In this document: piece after piece, positions 1 through 8,818 of the stretch
How positions within the stretch are numbered: position 1 is the first letter of the stretch
Layout of the letters: each line of letters begins with the position of its first letter
DNA from: Mycolicibacterium sp. BiH015
GTDB taxonomy: Bacteria > Actinomycetota > Actinomycetes > Mycobacteriales > Mycobacteriaceae
Assembly (NCBI RefSeq): GCF_027706845.1
Contig: NZ_JAQGCZ010000013.1
Span: forward strand, 62,001-126,000
Direction: 5' to 3'
DNA length: 64,000 nucleotides
The notes under the pieces: model-generated
What the model was told of the DNA's origin: nothing
What the model saw: only the letters and a program-made list of their open reading frames with translations
Databases searched by the model: none
Made by a program: the position numbers and the translations under genes

Positions 1-1448
1 GCACCGAAAACCGATGCCGTGGAACGATTATGGGCCGCCTCGGCCAGCGCAGCTGCCACGGCCGACAGGCCCGCCTGCTTCTCCCCGGCCGGCGCGGCGA
101 GGTCGGCAAGCCCGTGCGCCTCGAAGAATGCGGTGTCGGTGGCTCCGTCGAGGAAGGCGCGGTGGCGCAGCACGTTCACCAGCAGGTCGCGGTTTGTCCT
201 GACACCGTGTAGCCGTGCGCGGGCCAGCGCGTCGGCCAGCAGTGCGGCGGCCTTGGCGCGGGTCGGCGCGTAGGAGATGACCTTGGCGATCATCGGGTCG
301 TAGAACACCGAGATCACCGACCCGTCGGTGATGCCGGAATCCAGCCGCACGCCTGCGCGCCCGACGGGCCCGAACTCCGTGCTCGCCGCCGGGACGGCGA
401 AGCGATACACGGTGCCCGCCTGCGGTTGCCAGTTCTTGGCGGGGTCTTCGGCGTAGAGCCTCGCTTCGATCGAGAACCCTTGTGACACTGGCGGCGTGGG
501 GTCGAGGCGCTCACCCTCGGCGACAGCCAATTGCAGTTCGACCAGATCGAGTCCCGAGGTGAGCTCGGTCACCGGATGTTCCACCTGCAGCCGGGTGTTC
601 ATCTCGAGGAAATAGAAGGAACCAGCCGACTCACCCCGGTCGTCGGCCATGAACTCGACAGTTCCCGCGCCGGTATAACCGATCGCGGTGGCCGCCAGCC
701 GCGCCGCCTCGAACAGCTTGTCGCGCATCCCCGTGATGCGTTCGACCAGCGGCGACGGGGCCTCTTCGATGATCTTCTGATGCCTGCGCTGAATCGAGCA
801 CTCACGTTCGCCGACGGCCCACACGGTGCCGTGTGCATCGGCCATCACCTGAACCTCGACGTGGTGGCCTGCGTCGAGGTAGCGCTCGCAGAAGACGGTG
901 GGGTCACCGAACGCAGACTGGGCCTCGCGCCGTGCGGCTTCCACCTGCGCAGGCAGCTGCGCAAGATCGCGAACCACGCGCATTCCTCGGCCGCCTCCGC
1001 CCGCCGACGCCTTGATCAGGACGGGCAGCATGGCCGGTGTCACTGCCTCGGGATCGAGTTCCTCCAGAACCGGAACCCCGGCGGCGGCCATGATTTTCTT
1101 CGCCTCGATCTTGGAGCCCATCGCCGCCACGGCCGCCACCGGCGGACCGATCCACGTCAAGCCTGCCTCCTCGACGGCCTGAGCGAAATCCGGGTTCTCC
1201 GAGAGGAATCCGTAGCCGGGATGCACCGCGTCGGCACCGGCGGCTCGAGCCGCGGCGATGAGTTGCGCGGCGTCGAGATAGCCCCGGGTGCCCTCGAGGC
1301 GCACCCGTGCATCGGCCTCGGCGACATGAAGCGCGTCGTCGTCCGGGTCGGTGTAGACCGCGACGGTGCCGATCCCGAGCCGCCGGCAGGTGGCGAACAC
1401 CCGCCGGGCGATCTCCCCGCGGTTGGCGACCAGAACTCGCGTGATCAT
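1..1448 (-). CDS. accA2: Acyl-CoA carboxylase alpha subunit (biotin carboxylase part), 3' end off window
   Basis: Biotin carboxylase that carboxylates a carrier-bound biotin using ATP and bicarbonate, for transfer to an acyl-CoA by the beta subunit next door. The visible ~482 residues begin MITRVLVANRGEIARRVFA and hold the ATP-grasp glycine loop (SAGGGGRGM), the HQK segment and the EMNTRLQVEHPVTE active-site block. The C-terminal biotin carrier domain lies beyond base 1. The ATG is preceded by GCAAGGAGGGG, a strong ribosome-binding site, 31 bp after the accD2 stop. Order and neighbours match M. tuberculosis accA2 (Rv0973c); the symbol rests on synteny. The substrate is unknown; a methylcrotonyl- or terpenoyl-CoA-like ester is an inference. 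Confidence 0.93.
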   Translation of the reverse strand, partial: MITRVLVANRGEIARRVFATCRRLGIGTVAVYTDPDDDALHVAEADARVRLEGTRGYLDAAQLIAAARAAGADAVHPGYGFLSENPDFAQAVEEAGLTWIGPPVAAVAAMGSKIEAKKIMAAAGVPVLEELDPEAVTPAMLPVLIKASAGGGGRGMRVVRDLAQLPAQVEAARREAQSAFGDPTVFCERYLDAGHHVEVQVMADAHGTVWAVGERECSIQRRHQKIIEEAPSPLVERITGMRDKLFEAARLAATAIGYTGAGTVEFMADDRGESAGSFYFLEMNTRLQVEHPVTELTSGLDLVELQLAVAEGERLDPTPPVSQGFSIEARLYAEDPAKNWQPQAGTVYRFAVPAASTEFGPVGRAGVRLDSGITDGSVISVFYDPMIAKVISYAPTRAKAAALLADALARARLHGVRTNRDLLVNVLRHRAFLDGATDTAFFEAHGLADLAAPAGEKQAGLSAVAAALAEAAHNRSTASVFG

Positions 1449-1479
1449 CGGCGTCCCCTCCTTGCAGACATGCGGGCGC

Positions 1480-3072
1480 TCACATCCGGAAGACGCCGAA
1501 GTTCGACGTCCCCTTGATCGGACCGTTGGCAATGGCGGACAGGCACATTCCCAAGACGGTGCGGGTGTCACGCGGGTCGATCACGCCATCGTCGTAGAGG
1601 CGCCCGGACAGGAACATCGGCAGCGACTCGGCCTCGATCTGGGCTTCGACGGCTGCGCGCAGCGCGGCGTCGGCGTCCTCGTCGACCTGCCCGCCGCGGG
1701 CTTCGGTGGCGGCGCGGTTGACGATCGAGAGCACACCCGCCAGTTGCGTCCCGCCCATGACCGCCGATTTCGCGCTCGGCCACGCGAACAGAAAACGCGG
1801 ATCGTAGGCGCGGCCGCACATGCCGTAGTGTCCGGCGCCGTACGAGGCGCCGATCAGCAGTGAAATGTGCGGGACGGTCGAGTTGGAGACGGCGTTGATC
1901 ATCATCGAGCCGTGCTTGATCATCCCGCCCTCCTCGTAGTCCTTGCCCACCATGTAGCCGGTGGTGTTGTGCAGGAACAACAGTGGGGTGTCGGAGCGGT
2001 TGGCCAGCTGGATGAACTGCGTGGCCTTCTGCGACTCCTCGCTGAACAGCACGCCGCGCGCGTTGGCGAGGATGCCGAGCGGATAGCCGTGCAAGGTGGC
2101 CCACCCGGTGACCAGGGAGCCGCCGTAGAGCGGCTTGAACTCGTCGAACTCTGACCCGTCGACGATCCGGGCGATCACCTCCCGGGGGTCGAACGGGATA
2201 CGCAGATCCGGTGGCACCACGCCGATCAACTCGTTCTCGTCGAACAGCGGCGCGGTGAACGGTTTCGGTGCCGGGCCCAACTTGCGCCAGTTCAGCCGCG
2301 CGACGATGCGCCGCCCGATCCGCAGCGCGTCGAGTTCGTCGACCGCGAAGTAGTCGCCGAGACCTGAGATGCGGGCGTGCATCTCAGCGCCACCGAGCGA
2401 CTCGTCGTCGGATTCCTCGCCGGTCGCCATCTTCACCAGCGGCGGGCCTGCCAGGAACACCTTCGAGCGTTCCTTGATCATCACGACGTGGTCGGACATC
2501 CCGGGGATGTACGCACCGCCGGCCGTCGAGTTGCCGAACACGAGCGCGATCGTCGGGATACCCGCAGCCGAGAGCCGGGTCAGGTCACGGAACATCTGCC
2601 CGCCCGGGATGAAGATCTCCTTCTGCGTGGGCAGATCGGCGCCGCCCGACTCCACCAGCGAGATCACCGGAAGCCGATTCTGCAAGGCGATCTGGTTGGC
2701 GCGCAGGATCTTCCGTAGCGTCCAAGGGTTGCTGGTGCCGCCCTTGACGGTGGGGTCGTTGGCGACGACGAGACATTCGACGCCGCTGACCGCGCCGATG
2801 CCCACGACCACACTGGCACCGACGGTGAAGTCGGTGCCCCAGGCGGCCAGCGGGCTCAGCTCCAGGAAGGGGGAGTCGGGATCGAGCAGCGCCTCGATGC
2901 GCTCGCGCGCGGTCATCTTGCCGCGGGCATGATGGCGCGCCACGTACTTCTCGCCGCCGCCGGCTAGTGCTTTGGCGTGCTCGGTTTCCAATTCCAGCAG
3001 CTTGACCGCCATCGCGTCGGCGGCCTCGGTGTAGGAGGGTGCGCAGGTGTCGAGGGTGGACCTGAGGCTCAT
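1480..3072 (-). CDS. accD2: Acyl-CoA carboxylase beta subunit (carboxyltransferase)
   Basis: 530-aa carboxyltransferase that moves CO2 from carboxybiotin to an acyl-CoA. Both crotonase-like halves are present: an N-terminal half with VESGGADLPTQ and GNSTAGGAYIPGMSDHV, and a C-terminal half with NARGVLFSEESQKATQF, HNTTGYMVGKDYEEGG and GASYGAGHYGMCGRAYDPRF. The wording of these motifs is closest to methylcrotonyl-CoA-type subunits. The open frame extends ~350 bp further upstream, but the start MSLRSTLDTCAPSY is chosen because its ATGA overlaps the stop of the acyl-CoA dehydrogenase gene by 4 bp. Pairs with accA2 downstream. Confidence 0.93.
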   Translation of the reverse strand: MSLRSTLDTCAPSYTEAADAMAVKLLELETEHAKALAGGGEKYVARHHARGKMTARERIEALLDPDSPFLELSPLAAWGTDFTVGASVVVGIGAVSGVECLVVANDPTVKGGTSNPWTLRKILRANQIALQNRLPVISLVESGGADLPTQKEIFIPGGQMFRDLTRLSAAGIPTIALVFGNSTAGGAYIPGMSDHVVMIKERSKVFLAGPPLVKMATGEESDDESLGGAEMHARISGLGDYFAVDELDALRIGRRIVARLNWRKLGPAPKPFTAPLFDENELIGVVPPDLRIPFDPREVIARIVDGSEFDEFKPLYGGSLVTGWATLHGYPLGILANARGVLFSEESQKATQFIQLANRSDTPLLFLHNTTGYMVGKDYEEGGMIKHGSMMINAVSNSTVPHISLLIGASYGAGHYGMCGRAYDPRFLFAWPSAKSAVMGGTQLAGVLSIVNRAATEARGGQVDEDADAALRAAVEAQIEAESLPMFLSGRLYDDGVIDPRDTRTVLGMCLSAIANGPIKGTSNFGVFRM

Positions 3073-4217
3073 GCCTGGTAGCCCAGCGTCTTGGCGGCCA
3101 GCGAGGTGAGGATTTCGGTGGTGCCGCCACCGATGCCGAGGATGCGCATGTCGCGGTACTGACGCTCCACCTCCGACTCGGCCATGTACCCCATGCCGCC
3201 GAAGAGTTGCACCGCCTGGTTGGCCACCCATTCGCCGGCCTCGACCGCGGTGTTCTTCGCGAAGCACACCTCGGTGATCAGGTTCTGGTCCCCGGATATC
3301 TGACGTTCGACGAGTGCGCGGGTGTAGACGCGTGCCACGTCGATGCGGCGGGCCATCTCGGCGAGCGTGTTCTGCACCGATTGGCGTGCGATCAGCGGTT
3401 TGCCGAACGTCTCGCGGTTGCGGCACCAGTCCACGGTCAGGTCGAGGCAGCGCTGGGCACTCGAATACGCCTGTGCGGCAAGGCCTACGCGTTCGGAGAC
3501 GAATGCCGCGGCGATCTGCAGGAAGCCGGTGTTCTCGACCCCGACGAGGTTGGCCGCGGGCACCCGGGCATCGGAATAGGACAGTTCGGCCGTGTCCGAG
3601 GAGCGCCAGCCCATCTTTTCCAGCTTGCGGCTGACTTGCAATCCAGGGGTGCTCTTATCCACCACGATCAACGAAACACCCGCTGCACCAGGCCCGCCCG
3701 TGCGTGCCGCGGTGACGACGTAGTCGGCACGTACCCCCGACGTGATGTAGGTCTTCGCGCCGTTGAGCACGTATTCATCACCCTCGCGCACTGCGCGGGT
3801 GGTGAGGTGCCCGACGTCGGAGCCGCCGCCGGGCTCGGTGATGGCCAGCGACCCGATCTTCTCGCCGCGCAACGTCGGGCGTACGTACTCCTCGATCAGC
3901 CGTTCGTCGCCGGAGGCGATCATGTGCGGCACCGCGATGCCGCAGGTGAACAGTGATGCGAAAACGCCTCCGGGGGAGCCCGACTGGTGCATCTCCTCAC
4001 AGATGACGAGGGCGTCGGCAGCGTCGCCGCCCTCGCCGCCGACCGTCTCCGGGAAGCCTGCACCCAGCAGGCCGGCTTCGGCGGCCTTGCGGTGGAGATC
4101 GCGTGGCAGCTCGCCGACGCGCTCCCACTCGTCGACGTGGGGCAGCACCTCACGTTCGGCGAAGGCGCGCACCGTCTTTCGCAGATCCTCGCGTTCGGGT
4201 GTGGTCCAGATGCTCAT
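3069..4217 (-). CDS. fadE13: Acyl-CoA dehydrogenase
   Basis: 382-aa FAD-dependent acyl-CoA dehydrogenase giving the alpha,beta-unsaturated acyl-CoA that a carboxylase could then use. Family motifs: LAITEPGGGSDV (FAD and substrate binding), RETFGKPL, QLFGGMGYMAE, and RDMRILGIGGGTTEI near the C-terminus, whose Glu is at the usual catalytic-base position. The start MSIWTTPERED was chosen over an upstream ATG because it overlaps the stop of the preceding gene by 4 bp; the next gene overlaps its own stop by 4 bp, so translation looks coupled along the operon. The name follows synteny with M. tuberculosis Rv0975c. Confidence 0.9.
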   Translation of the reverse strand: MSIWTTPEREDLRKTVRAFAEREVLPHVDEWERVGELPRDLHRKAAEAGLLGAGFPETVGGEGGDAADALVICEEMHQSGSPGGVFASLFTCGIAVPHMIASGDERLIEEYVRPTLRGEKIGSLAITEPGGGSDVGHLTTRAVREGDEYVLNGAKTYITSGVRADYVVTAARTGGPGAAGVSLIVVDKSTPGLQVSRKLEKMGWRSSDTAELSYSDARVPAANLVGVENTGFLQIAAAFVSERVGLAAQAYSSAQRCLDLTVDWCRNRETFGKPLIARQSVQNTLAEMARRIDVARVYTRALVERQISGDQNLITEVCFAKNTAVEAGEWVANQAVQLFGGMGYMAESEVERQYRDMRILGIGGGTTEILTSLAAKTLGYQA

Positions 4218-5950
4218 GGCAGCAGCTCCTCGGGTAGGTCGACATGTCGGCTTCGCAGCCATTCGCCGAGTCCTTTGGCCTGGGGATCGAAGCGCGCCTG
4301 ATAGGCGACGCCCTTACCCAGGATCTCGTCGATGACGAAGTTCACGGCCCGTAGATTCGGCAGCATGTGGCGGGTGATCGGGAGGTCTTGGGTCTCCGGG
4401 AGCAGTTCACGCAGCTTCTCCACGGTCAGCGTGTCCGCGAGCCATGCCCACTGCGCGGGGGTTCGCACCCACACGCCGACGTTCGCGCTGCCGCCCTTGT
4501 CGCCGCTGCGGGCGCCGGCGATGGTGCCCAGCGGCAGCCGCCGTGTCGCACCAGGTGTGGGTGCTGCAGGAAGATCGGGGTCGGGGACGGGCACGAGTTC
4601 GGCGGTGCGTGCGGCGGCGGGGATGACGTTGCGGGTGCCGTCGGCGTGCACCGCGACGTGGTCAACTTCTTCTGCAGGCACGAAGGCGGCGGTGAACACG
4701 CCGTAGACCTGACCGTCACCGGGGGGCGCGGTGCTGGTGAATCCGGGGTAACTGGCCAGCGCGAGCTCGACGGCGGCCGATGAGAACCGGCGGCCCACGG
4801 TGTCGGGGTCAGGATCGCGGACCACGCAGCGCAGCAGCGCGCTTGCCGTCTGCTCGGTGTCGGCGTCCGGGTGATCGGTGCGTGCCAGCGTCCATTCCAG
4901 CTCGGTGGGCTTCACCGGCAGGCTGGTTTCCAGCTGGCGGCGCACCAGTTCGGCTTTGGCTTCGATGTCGAGCCCGGTGAGTACGAACGTGACCTCGTTG
5001 CGGAAACCGCCGAGGCTGTTGAGGGAGACCTTCAACGTCGGTGGCGGCGGCTCGCCCTTCACCCGGCTGATACGGACCCGGTCGGGGCCGTCGCCGGTCA
5101 GCTCGATGCTGTCGACGCGCAGTGTGGCGTCGGGGTTGGCATACCGGGCACCGCCGATCTCGTAGAGAAGCTGTGCGGTGACGGTCTCGACGGTGACGGC
5201 GCCGTCGGTGCCGGGGTGCTTGGTGATGACGGAGGAGCCGTCGGCATGGATCTCGGCGATCGGGAAGCCCGGATGGGTCAGGGCCGTGAGGTCGGGGAAA
5301 TCCCGGGCGAAGAACGAAAAGTTGCCGCCGGTGGCCTGCGTGCCGCACTCGATGACGTGGCCCGCCGCGACCGCTCCTGCAATCCGGTCGTAATCGGTTG
5401 GCTGCCAACCGAAGTGAGCGGCGGCGGGTCCGACGATGACCGATGCATCGGTGACCCTGCCGGTGACGACGACGTCGGCGCCGGACGCGAGGCAGTCGAC
5501 GATGCCCCACGCGCCGAGGTAGGCGTTGGCCGTCAGTGGCGTCCCGAGGCCGAGTGCGTCGGCGCGGGCGAGGAGGTCGTCGCCCTCGACGTGGGCGACG
5601 GTGATCGCTACGTCGAGCTTGTCGGCCAGCGTCCGTACGGCGTCGGCCAGTCCCGCGGGGTTCAATCCGCCGGCGTTGGCGACGATGCGGACGCCACGGT
5701 CCTTGGCCACGCCGAGGCAATCCTCGAGCTGACGCAGGAATGTCCTGGCGTAGCCGCGATCGGGGTTCTTCATCCGGTCGCGTCCCAGGATCAGCATCGT
5801 CAGTTCGGCCAGATAGTCACCGGTGAGGTAGTCCAAGTCGCCGCCGGTGAGCATTTCCCGCATCGCCGAGAGGCGGTCGCCGTAGAAACCCGAGCAGTTG
5901 CCGATCCTGACCGAATTCGGGACCGGGATCCGGTCCGGCACAGTCGTCAC
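4214..5950 (-). CDS. AtuA-like acyclic terpene utilisation family protein (DUF1446)
   Basis: 578-aa protein beginning with the family signature VRIGNCSGFYGDRLSAMREML and GGDLDYLTGDYLAELTM, typical of DUF1446/AtuA proteins. A C-terminal region containing GARSGDKGGSANVGVWV matches the second, ferredoxin-like AtuA domain. AtuA is the first gene of the Pseudomonas citronellol/geraniol cluster, which also contains an acyl-CoA dehydrogenase and a two-subunit acyl-CoA carboxylase, the same set found here. The biochemical role of the family is unsettled. The start is placed at GTG 5950, six bases after AAGGAG, rather than at GTG 5956, where spacing would be too short. First gene of the operon; counterpart of Rv0976c by position. 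Confidence 0.85.
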   Translation of the reverse strand: MTTVPDRIPVPNSVRIGNCSGFYGDRLSAMREMLTGGDLDYLTGDYLAELTMLILGRDRMKNPDRGYARTFLRQLEDCLGVAKDRGVRIVANAGGLNPAGLADAVRTLADKLDVAITVAHVEGDDLLARADALGLGTPLTANAYLGAWGIVDCLASGADVVVTGRVTDASVIVGPAAAHFGWQPTDYDRIAGAVAAGHVIECGTQATGGNFSFFARDFPDLTALTHPGFPIAEIHADGSSVITKHPGTDGAVTVETVTAQLLYEIGGARYANPDATLRVDSIELTGDGPDRVRISRVKGEPPPPTLKVSLNSLGGFRNEVTFVLTGLDIEAKAELVRRQLETSLPVKPTELEWTLARTDHPDADTEQTASALLRCVVRDPDPDTVGRRFSSAAVELALASYPGFTSTAPPGDGQVYGVFTAAFVPAEEVDHVAVHADGTRNVIPAAARTAELVPVPDPDLPAAPTPGATRRLPLGTIAGARSGDKGGSANVGVWVRTPAQWAWLADTLTVEKLRELLPETQDLPITRHMLPNLRAVNFVIDEILGKGVAYQARFDPQAKGLGEWLRSRHVDLPEELLP

Positions 5951-5987
5951 GCGCACTCCTTACCGGGCAACGTTGCGTCGGACCTTC

Positions 5988-6011
5988 GACCAACCAACCG
6001 GTAGGTTAATC
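5988..6011. promoter_or_regulatory. Imperfect palindromic operator upstream of the atuA-like operon
   Basis: Dyad centred between 5999 and 6000 with core AACCAACC|GGTAGGTT; 9 of 12 positions are symmetric over 24 bp. It overlaps the proposed -10 of the minus-strand promoter, as expected for a TetR-type repressor site. No regulator gene is adjacent, so the cognate protein is not known. Confidence 0.5.
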
Positions 6012-6033
6012 GATACCGGCGGTACCAAGTCAA
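6004..6033 (-). promoter_or_regulatory. Predicted promoter of the atuA-fadE13-accD2-accA2 operon
   Basis: On the minus strand TTGACT (6028-6033) lies 18 bp from TTAACC (6004-6009), a plausible -35/-10 pair for the housekeeping sigma factor, about 55 bp before the GTG start. The -10 lies inside the palindrome. Confidence 0.4.
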
Positions 6034-6131
6034 GGGTTCGGCGGCGGTCGGTGTTATCTGAGTGTGCGACCCGCGCCGGGGCACTCTCGGCGTTTTCCTC
6101 CAGCGCGCTGGTTTCAGCCGAGCAGCGGAGT

Positions 6132-6161
6132 TTGGAGCGCGCCCAGCCCACGGGCTATCCT
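6132..6161 (+). promoter_or_regulatory. Predicted promoter of rpmF
   Basis: TTGGAG (6132-6137), an 18-bp spacer and TATCCT (6156-6161) form a SigA-like promoter. The implied start near 6168 gives a ~65-nt leader with GGAGAG just before the rpmF ATG. Confidence 0.4.
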
Positions 6162-6234
6162 GGTCAGCAATTGTCAGCGCCCGGCCTGGTCCAGGCTCGC
6201 AGGCAGACACCCCGATGAGATGGAGAGCTCGATC

Positions 6235-6408
6235 ATGGCTGTGCCGAAGCGCAGGATGTCGCGCGCGAACACCCGTAGCCGGCGCGCGCAGTGGAAAGCG
6301 GAAGCCACGGGTCTGGTGAACGTGACCGTTGCCGGTCAGCCCCGCAAGGTGCCCCGTCGCCTGCTCAAGGCCGCCCGTCTCGGCTTGATCGACCTCGACC
6401 GCCGCTAA
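6235..6408 (+). CDS. rpmF: 50S ribosomal protein L32
   Basis: 57-aa basic protein MAVPKRRMSRANTRSRRAQW... ending LLKAARLGLIDLDRR, the usual size of mycobacterial L32. It has no cysteines, so it is the zinc-independent form. L32 sits near the peptidyl-transferase region and the exit tunnel of the large subunit. A longer in-frame upstream extension is out-of-family and was not used; this ATG follows GGAGAG. In M. tuberculosis PE_PGRS genes surround rpmF; here it is followed directly by mprA. Confidence 0.95.
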   Translation: MAVPKRRMSRANTRSRRAQWKAEATGLVNVTVAGQPRKVPRRLLKAARLGLIDLDRR

Positions 6409-6409
6409 C

Positions 6410-6460
6410 TCTCAGGGAAACCGTCAGGTTGGCGGCGCGCCTCTCAGGTCCCTCTCAGAC
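6410..6460 (+). promoter_or_regulatory. CTCAG repeats upstream of mprA (putative MprA boxes)
   Basis: TCTCAG occurs three times, at 6410, 6442 and 6453, the last two 11 bp apart. MprA of M. tuberculosis binds loosely conserved tandem octamer repeats upstream of its own gene and pepD; similar words also occur upstream of pepD here. The assignment is by resemblance and position. Confidence 0.55.
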
Positions 6461-6474
6461 ACTGGGTTGAGACT

Positions 6475-7170
6475 GTGGCAGTGCGCATTCTTGTCGTTGA
6501 TGACGATCGCGCCGTGCGCGAATCCCTGCGACGGTCACTGTCCTTCAATGGTTATTCGGTCGAGTTGGCCCAGGACGGTCGCGAAGCTCTCGATCTGATT
6601 GCCAGCAGCCGTCCCGACGCAGTGGTACTCGATGTGATGATGCCGCGCCTGGACGGCCTCGAAGTCTGCCGGCAGCTGCGCAGCACGGGCGACGACCTCC
6701 CGATCCTGGTTCTCACGGCGCGCGACTCGGTCTCCGAGCGTGTCGCCGGCCTCGATGCCGGGGCCGACGACTACCTTCCCAAACCGTTCGCGCTGGAAGA
6801 ATTGCTCGCGCGGATGCGCGCGCTGCTCCGCCGCACCAGCCCCGACGAGGGCGACGCCGAATCCGCGGCGATGACATTCTCGGATCTGTCCTTGGATCCG
6901 GTGACGCGCGAGGTGACCCGAGGCAATCGCGCGATCAGCCTGACGCGCACAGAGTTTTCGCTATTGGAGATGCTCATCGCGAACCCGCGTCGCGTGCTGA
7001 CGCGAAGCCGGATCCTCGAAGAGGTGTGGGGCTTCGATTTTCCGACCTCGGGCAACGCGCTCGAGGTCTACGTCGGATACCTGCGGCGCAAGACCGAGGC
7101 TGAAGGGGAACCGAGGCTGATCCACACCGTGCGTGGTGTGGGTTATGTGCTTCGCGAGACGCCGCCCTGA
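6475..7170 (+). CDS. mprA: Two-component response regulator MprA
   Basis: 231-aa OmpR-family regulator of envelope stress and persistence genes. Receiver domain ~4-115 with the acidic pocket VVDDDRA, phosphoacceptor Asp53 in VVLDVMMPRLDG and the Lys of DDYLPKPF. Winged-helix DNA-binding domain ~135-228 with LTRTEFSLLEML and HTVRGVGYVLR. Starts at GTG 6475 (MAVRILVVDDD), matching the conserved N-terminus. Its stop overlaps the mprB ATG by one base, so the pair is co-translated. CTCAG repeats in front suggest autoregulation. Confidence 0.97.
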   Translation: MAVRILVVDDDRAVRESLRRSLSFNGYSVELAQDGREALDLIASSRPDAVVLDVMMPRLDGLEVCRQLRSTGDDLPILVLTARDSVSERVAGLDAGADDYLPKPFALEELLARMRALLRRTSPDEGDAESAAMTFSDLSLDPVTREVTRGNRAISLTRTEFSLLEMLIANPRRVLTRSRILEEVWGFDFPTSGNALEVYVGYLRRKTEAEGEPRLIHTVRGVGYVLRETPP

Positions 7171-8615
7171 TGGCAGTCGAGCTCAAGCCAGGTCCGTGGC
7201 CGGGTCAGCTCTCCGCGAATTTTCATCCGGCGAGTTCGGTCTCCCTGCGATGGCGAGTCATGTTGCTCGCCATGTCGATGGTGGTCATCTCCGTTGTGCT
7301 GATGGCCGTTGCGGTCTACGCGGTGGTCTCCCGCGCGCTCTACGACGACATCGACAACCAACTCCGGACACGGGCGGAAATGCTCATCGAGAGCGGTTCA
7401 CTGGATGCCGATCCCGGCAAGGCCATCGAGGGCACCGCGTATTCCGACATGAACGCCATGTTCTACATCCCGGGCCGCAGCAAGTACACCGCCAATCAGC
7501 AGGGCGAGACGCTGCCGGTGGGGGCGCCGGAGCAGGACGTAATGGACGGCACGCTGTGGATGTCGCTGCGAACCGTCGACCGTCAGCGGGTGCTGGCTGT
7601 CCATCTCGCCAGCGGTAACTCCCTGCTGCTCTCGAAGAACCTGGCTCCGACGGGCCAGGTGCTCAAGCGGCTCGGCACGGTCCTGCTCATCGTGGGCGGA
7701 CTCGGTGTCGCCGTGGCGGCCATCGCGGGCGGCATGGTGGCCAGCGCGGGTTTGAGACCGGTGGCCAGGCTCACCCAGGCGGCAGAGAGGGTCGCGCGCA
7801 CCGACGATCTGCACCCGATCCCTGTCGTCGGCAACGACGAACTCGCCCGCCTCACCGAGGCTTTCAACATGATGCTGCGGGCGCTCGCCGAATCCCGGGA
7901 GCGCCAAGCTCGTCTGGTCGCCGACGCCGGCCACGAGCTACGCACGCCGCTGACATCGATGCGGACCAACGTGGAACTGCTGATGGAGTCGATGAAGCCC
8001 GGTGCTCCTCGGATTCCGGAAAAGGACATGATCGAGCTGCGTACCGACGTGATCGGCCAGATCGAGGAATTGTCCACCTTGGTCGGCGATCTGGTCGATC
8101 TCACCCGCGAGGACGCGGGCAACGCCGTCCACGACACGGTCGAGATGTCCGAGGTCATCGAGCGGTCCCTGGAGCGGGTTCGCAGGCGCCGCAACGACAT
8201 CGAGTTCAACGTCGCCATCACGCCGTGGCAGGTGTACGGCGATGCCGCCGGGCTCGGCCGCGCGGTGCTCAACCTCCTCGACAATGCGGCCAAGTGGAGT
8301 CCGCCCGGCGGGAGTGTCGGGGTCCGGCTCACCCAGATCGACTCGCTGCACGCGGAATTGGTGGTGTCGGACTTCGGTCCCGGGATCCCGCCGCATGAGC
8401 GCGATCTCGTGTTCGAGCGTTTCTTCCGGTCCACTTCGGCCCGTGCGATGCCGGGGTCCGGGCTCGGACTGGCGATTGTCAAGCAGGTCGTGCTCAAACA
8501 CGGCGGCAGCTTGCGCGTCGCGGACACCGTTCCCGGCGGTCAGCCGCCCGGAACGTCGATGCATGTGGTGCTGCCGGGGCGCCTGTCGGTCGCCGCCGGG
8601 CAGGACGGCGAGTAG
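7170..8615 (+). CDS. mprB: Sensor histidine kinase MprB
   Basis: 481-aa membrane kinase that senses envelope stress and phosphorylates MprA. TM1 is RVMLLAMSMVVISVVLMAVA (~28-50); an extracytoplasmic domain with the conserved GTAYSDMNAMFY stretch follows; TM2 is ~165-190 (VLLIVGGLGVAVAAIAGG). HAMP domain ~190-245, then the phosphoacceptor His255 in DAGHELRTPL, and ATPase boxes NLLDNAAKWSP (N), SDFGPGIP (G1) and GSGLGLAIVKQ (G2). In M. tuberculosis the periplasmic loop binds DnaK and PepD interacts with the system. The N-terminal ~18 residues differ from the tuberculosis protein and the C-terminus is shorter. Confidence 0.97.
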   Translation: MAVELKPGPWPGQLSANFHPASSVSLRWRVMLLAMSMVVISVVLMAVAVYAVVSRALYDDIDNQLRTRAEMLIESGSLDADPGKAIEGTAYSDMNAMFYIPGRSKYTANQQGETLPVGAPEQDVMDGTLWMSLRTVDRQRVLAVHLASGNSLLLSKNLAPTGQVLKRLGTVLLIVGGLGVAVAAIAGGMVASAGLRPVARLTQAAERVARTDDLHPIPVVGNDELARLTEAFNMMLRALAESRERQARLVADAGHELRTPLTSMRTNVELLMESMKPGAPRIPEKDMIELRTDVIGQIEELSTLVGDLVDLTREDAGNAVHDTVEMSEVIERSLERVRRRRNDIEFNVAITPWQVYGDAAGLGRAVLNLLDNAAKWSPPGGSVGVRLTQIDSLHAELVVSDFGPGIPPHERDLVFERFFRSTSARAMPGSGLGLAIVKQVVLKHGGSLRVADTVPGGQPPGTSMHVVLPGRLSVAAGQDGE

Positions 8616-8638
8616 CCGCGACACGCGGGGGCCGGGAG

Positions 8639-8660
8639 GCCGGTGACCTGTGTCACCGGC
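8639..8660 (+). other. Hairpin after mprB
   Basis: GCCGGTGAC, four-base loop, GTCACCGGC: a perfect 9-bp stem 24 bp after the mprB stop. No T-run follows, so it may be an RNA-processing or weak termination element rather than a classical terminator. Confidence 0.35.
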
Positions 8661-8704
8661 GGGGATCATTGAGACCGATGCGTCCCGCGCAACGCGCAAA
8701 TGTT

Positions 8705-8740
8705 GTCTCAAAGGAAATCGATCTCTAAGGGGTTTCTCAG
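8705..8740 (+). promoter_or_regulatory. Putative MprA box region upstream of pepD
   Basis: GTCTCAAAG (8705), TCTCTAAGG (8722) and TTCTCAGTA (8733) resemble the TCTCAG repeats in front of mprA. pepD is a known direct MprA target in M. tuberculosis. The sites lie 80-115 bp before the pepD start. Confidence 0.5.
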
Positions 8741-8818
8741 TACGTTTGGGCACCCTGACATGGCAGCGATCGTTGATCTAAGCGTCAGAACCGACTTGAG
8801 GAAGAGCACTGCAGCGAT

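Noticed and set aside
3073..3426. N-terminal extension of accD2
   Set aside because: The extra ~118 residues are out-of-frame fadE13 sequence with no family similarity; the 4-bp overlap start is conserved in style with the neighbouring genes.
4871..6004. Long plus-strand open frames opposite the atuA-like and carboxylase genes
   Set aside because: High-GC antisense frames without start signals or recognisable domains; codon bias belongs to the minus-strand genes.
8639..8660. Terminator after mprB
   Set aside because: Stem is perfect but no T-run follows and pepD has its own MprA-box promoter; recorded only as a hairpin.
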